From Vulcanimicrobiota bacterium (GTDB lineage Bacteria; Eremiobacterota; Eremiobacteria; Baltobacterales; Baltobacteraceae): 6,121 nt of DNA. Every line of letters starts with the position of its first letter. Positions within the stretch are counted from its first letter, which is position 1. This document shows positions 6,071 to 6,121 of the stretch, one piece after another. The position numbers and the translations under genes were made by a program. The notes under the pieces are model-generated. The model ran no database searches. It was not told the DNA's origin and saw nothing but the letters and a program-made list of their open reading frames with translations. Location: NCBI GenBank assembly GCA_030042755.1, contig JASHZC010000216.1, forward strand, positions 1-6,121, written 5' to 3'.

Positions 6071-6121
6071 ATGAGTCGTTGGAGTCCGCGCGTCCAGTTT
6101 ATCGCGGCCGCAATGACGGCT
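6071..6121 (+). CDS. Start of an unidentified gene, probably exported (3' end outside window)
   Basis: Only 17 codons are visible, from ATG to the window edge: MSRWSPRVQFIAAAMTA. Two arginines followed by a hydrophobic, alanine-rich run resemble the beginning of a signal peptide or a first membrane helix, so an envelope protein is likely, consistent with its neighbours. The family cannot be determined. It is divergent from the lipoprotein gene and shares its upstream region. Confidence 0.6.
   Translation, partial: MSRWSPRVQFIAAAMTA

Overview
The window is high-GC bacterial DNA with Gram-negative (diderm) envelope genes: two TonB-dependent outer-membrane receptors, a YceI-family secreted protein and a lipoprotein with a beta-propeller. 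A large receptor with an N-terminal carboxypeptidase-regulatory-like domain, together with NHL-propeller lipoproteins opening in LVLAAC, is a combination I associate with Candidatus Eremiobacterota / Vulcanimicrobiota-like soil bacteria. Acidobacteriota and similar phyla are also possible. No marker gene is present, so this assignment is tentative. There are no rRNA or tRNA genes, insertion sequences or CRISPR arrays.

Layout. Bases 1-785 (+) hold the C-terminal 260 codons of a first TonB-dependent receptor. Bases 855-1646 (+) hold an open frame for a small four-helix membrane protein whose last ~70-85 residues look unnatural and overlap the next gene. Bases 1537-4287 (+) hold a complete 916-residue TonB-dependent receptor that starts at GTG. 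Bases 4367-4984 (+) hold a 205-residue exported YceI-family protein. Bases 5006-5905 (-) hold a convergent 299-residue lipoprotein with a six-bladed NHL-type propeller. From 6071 (+) a further gene begins, divergent from the lipoprotein gene, with a consensus ribosome-binding site and a signal-peptide-like start, and runs off the window.

The four plus-strand genes are closely spaced and could form one envelope or nutrient-uptake cluster. The receptors would import a TonB-dependent ligand that the sequence does not identify, while the membrane protein and YceI protein would work in the inner membrane and periplasm. This functional link is inference from position only.

The most unusual signal is in the leader of the complete receptor gene. 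Bases 1473-1483 can pair with 1527-1537 (10 of 11 positions), which covers the Shine-Dalgarno GGAG and the first base of the GTG start. A perfect 10-bp hairpin (1484-1510) is nested directly inside, and a 6-bp hairpin (1441-1464) lies just upstream. This looks like a cis-acting RNA switch or translational-coupling device controlling receptor expression, and I do not recognise it as a known riboswitch class. A second strong hairpin (4296-4335) lies between the receptor and YceI genes.
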